This document shows, piece by piece, positions 60,501-64,000 of a stretch of 64,000 nucleotides of DNA. The stretch is from Acorus gramineus (lineage: Eukaryota; Streptophyta; Magnoliopsida; Acorales; Acoraceae). The position numbers and the translations under genes are program-made. The notes beneath the pieces were generated by a model, which was given only the letters and a program-made list of their open reading frames with translations, ran no database searches and was not told where the DNA came from. Numbering within the stretch: position 1 is the first letter of the stretch; each line of letters opens with the position of its first letter. The stretch covers positions 10,801,065 to 10,865,064 of the forward strand of contig CM060852.1 in the NCBI GenBank assembly GCA_030737835.1. Direction: 5' to 3'.

Positions 60501-61590
60501 AAATCAGATTCGGACATATGTTTATTTCTCTTCTTTTTTTTCTTTTTTCAGTTCTTGGTCATTCCTTTTTCCATTAGTTTTTATCTTATTTTATGTTATG
60601 TTTGTTATACATATGTGTTATTGTATTTTTTAATTTTTATTTATAATTCTTTCTTCTTATTTTATTAGGATTGATATTTGTTTTTATCAAGATTATTTAC
60701 ATCAAAAATAAAAATTATTTAAAATAGAAACAAAAAAAATCATGTGACATGGCCCCAACTCTCCATACTAATATTGTCTAAGGCTTTATACCTTTCTGAT
60801 GAATTTGGCAACTTGTTTGGTTGATTTAACATCCCCACCATAGTAGACCTCGGATCCCCTTGCAAATGAGAATCCAGTTCCGATCGGGGTATCGATGAAA
60901 AGAATGTTTGATACCTTAAACAAAAGTAGATGAAATTATGTGATACAATCACCTACTAAAATGAGACAAATCTTATGATAATTAATGAAGTCTTGAGAAG
61001 AAGCAAATGAAACCTTTGTCCATGAATAAGGATGCAAAACCAAATTAGGTAATTCCCCTTTATATTCCTTGACATCAAAACGCAGAGGACCTAAGTAGCA
61101 TCATATCAATTTCATTGAATATGTGATCAATGAAAGACAGATAAAAATTAAAAATAAAAATAAAAAAGAAAAATAAAAGAAAGAGTGCCCACCAATCTCA
61201 AAAGCCACGCCAGAGATAACAGAGCAACCAGGGCCGCCAGACATCCACACAAGGAGAGGATCCTCATCAGGGCTTCTCTCAGACTTTATGAAGTAGTAGA
61301 AAAGCTGCGCATCCCTCTCTTCATCCACTCTTATGTACCTGAACGTACCCAACATGCACACAAACATGTCTTCAATTCATTATACATTTCACTTCAACAA
61401 CACCTCCAAATACAACCCAAATCAGAGAGATAAAGAGAGGGGACCCAGTCTCCAAATGGAAGGGGAGAGGACCATCAAAGCCAGGGAGGGTCCTCACAAT
61501 CCAAGAAGAGGTGGAAAGAGAGAGAGACACACTTGAGATGAAGATCAGTAGTGCAAGTAGAAGAGATGGACCTCCACCCAGGCTACCCAT
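57530..61590 (-). CDS. SCPL: serine carboxypeptidase-like protein 2 of the array
   Basis: Fourteen exons with the same lengths and phases as SCPL 1 except exon 1 and exon 8: 61590-61445, 61338-61193, 61090-61014, 60914-60792, 60067-59965, 59808-59771, 59129-59028, 58951-58868, 58781-58641, 58436-58365, 58201-58083, 57982-57869, 57768-57723, 57613-57530; about 464 residues. Signal peptide 1-27 ([17 protein letters not shown]); [30 protein letters not shown] oxyanion hole; Ser183 in GDSYSG; Asp block [10 protein letters not shown]; His in GGGHTSPE. All catalytic residues present, so likely active. The intron matching SCPL 1's 78-base one is 86 bases here and carries stops. Intron 4 (60068-60791) has a strongly T-rich stretch, and intron 6 carries a TIR element. 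Substrate unknown; acyltransferase or peptidase both possible. Confidence 0.93.
59261..59484. mobile_element. TIR element, TGTTACAC family, in SCPL 2 intron
   Basis: Left end TGTTACACCCAGTACATTTT; right end resembles GGACTAAATATAACA. Ends are more diverged than in the other copies. Non-coding, inside the intron between exons 59808-59771 and 59129-59028. Confidence 0.45.
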
Positions 61591-62760
61591 TCTTCTCTTT
61601 GATTCTTCTTCACAAACACTCTGTTTCTTTGGTGATGGAAGAGACGAGAAAAGTAGCCAAGTTTCGTTCACGAGAGGTTCAGATGTCCCAGTTGGAAGTC
61701 GTTGATATTGTTCGTGTTCGATCTTTAATTTGTGGTCATGGTACGCAACCAAAGCAGGTGAGCAGTTCTATGAGAGCGACATTTCACACGGACATGACTG
61801 ACACTTTTGTTGTGATTTCTATAGACGCCAACCGGTATATGAAATACACACGGAGTCCGAATCCAATCAGAATTTGCTTCGATCAATTCCATCAACATCC
61901 AATTACACAACTTATAAATTAAATTATAAAATTTATAAATCGAATCAATCCCATCAGCATCGAATCATACAGTCTATAAATCGAATTACAATTTATGAAT
62001 CGAAACTGTACAGCTAATTGTTTGATACATGTTCAATTCTCCTATTTTATATAAGTCTATCGACAAGTCAGGTCCAGACTGGGTATACATACTTAATGAA
62101 AAAAGTGCATTCAATCTGACAACAAAATTTTAATCTTTTCACTATTATTGTAAATTGCATAGGGTAAGTGGAAGGAAACAATTCCAATAATCATTATATA
62201 TTCAAATTTAAACTAATAAAACGCTTCCAATTTTATTTTTTTTATCTCCGTCTCCTACTTCCAAGTTCCACTTCGAGCATCCAAATTGTACCTGTCAAAG
62301 AAAACATTAAAATGGAATTACGAGACATGTAGTTAAGTGATGGTTGGAAATGGAAATTCATTGTCATGAAAAAATAAGTGAAAATCAAGGATGGAACACA
62401 AAAAAAAGATTAAAAAAAAGCTTGCACTCTTTTTTTTTTATAATAAAATAATATATATCATCTTCTAAGATGACTTTTATAAAAAGAAAAAAGAATTTTA
62501 AATATATATTTCAATAAATTATATAGATTTATTTATAAACTGTATAAAAAAAATTTATTGAGATATATACCCCATTACAGGTACTACAAATAGTTAACAA
62601 AGTATATGGGATTAAACTGATCGTGCATGCCTCTTTGCATTTTAAAACAAAACCCAACTATTTCCAAGGCTGAATATTGATCAAATCTGTATAAATGATG
62701 ATGGTGTGCTCAAGAAACCACACACTTCATACCTCAAACTGTCTATCTAGATCAGCTGAG
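61591..62760. other. spacer between SCPL 2 and SCPL 3
   Basis: SCPL 2 promoter (61.6-61.9 kb), then AT-rich DNA. At 61920-62000 a short motif around AATCGAATCA is repeated. From about 62620 (tgcctctttgcattttaaaa) the sequence matches the 3' flank of SCPL 2 near 57397, so the 3' flanks were duplicated with the genes. Confidence 0.55.
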
Positions 62761-63984
62761 TTAGAGGGGCTTGTGAAAGATCCACCTCTCAAACATATTA
62801 TAACTCTCTTTCGGCCTGTGCTCTGGCGCTATGTGCCCCGCACCCTGTCAACACACACACATTACATATATGAGATATCTCTTACGAATTCTAGATTTGC
62901 TCGCTGTCAAAGAATGAAACCACTAAAAAAAGTCTAACAAATTTAGACTTCACAATCATGGAGTGCATTTGATGAATTTGAATTGCTTACCTTCACTAGT
63001 GCAAATGTCAAGTTGTTGGCAAATGACCTAGTGTATCTGTTTTGAACAAAAACATATTTTGAATTAGGTGAATTCATGAAAAATTACATTCTATGTGATA
63101 TAATGATCTCTCTAACCCTGCAACTTGGCCATCCACAGACCAAGGCCTCCAGTCATCGACGATTGAAAAATTAAGGGTTTTTATCCATGCTTGTGTTCCC
63201 ACATGACTGAGAGACAGATCGTGATCACCACTATTCAAGAACAAGAAAGTAATAACATGAGCGATTAGTATGTATTCACATTGAATTCTGAATGTGGAAA
63301 ATTAAACTCACCTGTACACCAAAGCGCGATAACCTCTAGTCGTGAGGATGTGATGATATGGAATACTGCTTGAAATGTCTTGGACATATGGTACATCATA
63401 GTCACACCTTACCCACTCTTCAACTGTGTTCTGTATTATTATAAGCACACAATATTTGTTAACTTCTTAAACAAATTTAAGTATTCAACTACAATGTTAG
63501 GAGTTTCGTTGTTGATACCAACAGCACCCAAAGATACTGTATATAACATCATAAACATGGATAAGTTCTACCAAAAACAAATTGCACATACATACCATTT
63601 GAATACGAAGAGCCTCTCTAACTGTATCATTGTTTGCCCAATAGTTTGATAACATGAAACCATAGCTCTGCAGATACACATCATTGTTTCAAAATATTTC
63701 TGTTTCAAAATAGTCAATTCTAAATGGAATTTGGTTGTTAGGTGTTAAAAGTAAAAAAAAAAAACAGTTTTATAAAAAAGAAAAAATCAGTTAAGAATAG
63801 CTTTTGAGAATTGCAATTTTCAAATAGAGCCATAAAGCATTACCCGACATTTGATGTCAGGAATTAAGAGTGGTGGCATAAGCTCTAAAGATTGATCCAC
63901 CAGATGTCTCATCTGTCTTGGGTGGGGGAGAAATATCTCACATTTTGGCTCCAAAATATGAGCTTCATTCAATCCTGAGATGCA
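62761..63984 (-). CDS. SCPL: serine carboxypeptidase-like protein 3 of the array, cut by window end
   Basis: Six C-terminal exons visible: 63984-63844, 63667-63596, 63430-63312, 63230-63117, 63036-62991, 62844-62761, with exon lengths identical to SCPL 2 and very similar introns, so this pair duplicated recently. The 5' part, including the catalytic Ser exon, lies beyond 64000. The Asp block is SGDHDLSLSH: the SGDHD core is kept but the usual V-P pair is L-S. The His block is GAGHIAPEH instead of GGGHT(A/S)PE. The frame is open throughout. Specialisation or weakened catalysis is possible but unproven. Confidence 0.88.
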
Positions 63985-64000
63985 CTGGTTAACGACAACA

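Noticed and set aside
60174-60577. Hydrophobic open frames in SCPL 2 intron 4
   Set aside because: Produced by a T-rich tract (Phe/Leu/Ile codons); no start context or family match.
36567-63984. Biosynthetic gene cluster formed by GULLO and SCPL genes
   Set aside because: Only two families, each explained by its own tandem duplication, with no shared substrate and no P450, glycosyltransferase or other pathway genes between them.

Overview
The window is nuclear DNA of a flowering plant, most likely a eudicot. Genes are intron-rich with GT...AG borders, spacers are AT-rich and full of small transposons, and the proteins belong to plant-only families: a plastid MEP-pathway reductase, a DA1-type growth regulator, an NFP/NFR5-type LysM receptor, GULLO-type oxidases and serine carboxypeptidase-like (SCPL) enzymes. 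The sequence does not identify the species. An intact NFP-type receptor suggests a lineage able to form arbuscular mycorrhiza, but that is inference.

Layout. Positions 1-4465 (minus): HDR/ISPH, the last MEP-pathway enzyme, with its final exon outside the window. 6101-6589 (plus): an intronless calmodulin-like protein. 8769-10577 (minus): an intronless LysM receptor pseudokinase of the NFP/NFR5/LYR1 type. 11588-17336 (minus): a DA1-family ubiquitin-activated peptidase. 17.4-24.1 kb: probable 5' leader intron, then transposon-rich spacer with one element nested in another. 24106-25141 (plus): a small conserved basic protein of unknown role. 26.2-43.7 kb: tandem duplication of a GULLO-type oxidase; copy A (26249-31798) is broken by two single-base deletions and copy B (36567-42702) is intact. 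44.5-64 kb (minus): a tandem array of three SCPL genes, two complete and one cut by the window end.

The richest part is the GULLO duplication. Intron 1 of copy B holds a decayed second copy of exon 2 plus a second, older copy of the intron. This looks like the scar of an unequal exchange that replaced the 3' half of the gene. Because homologous intron and flank sequence occurs two or three times, several insertions (a SINE, a Mutator-like element, a PIF/Harbinger-like element, a 3-kb insertion) have visible empty sites, so their relative order can be read. I found no CRISPR array, rRNA or convincing tRNA gene, no gene cluster with an obvious joint pathway, and nothing that is clearly a new molecular system. 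The neighbouring genes appear functionally unrelated except inside each tandem family.
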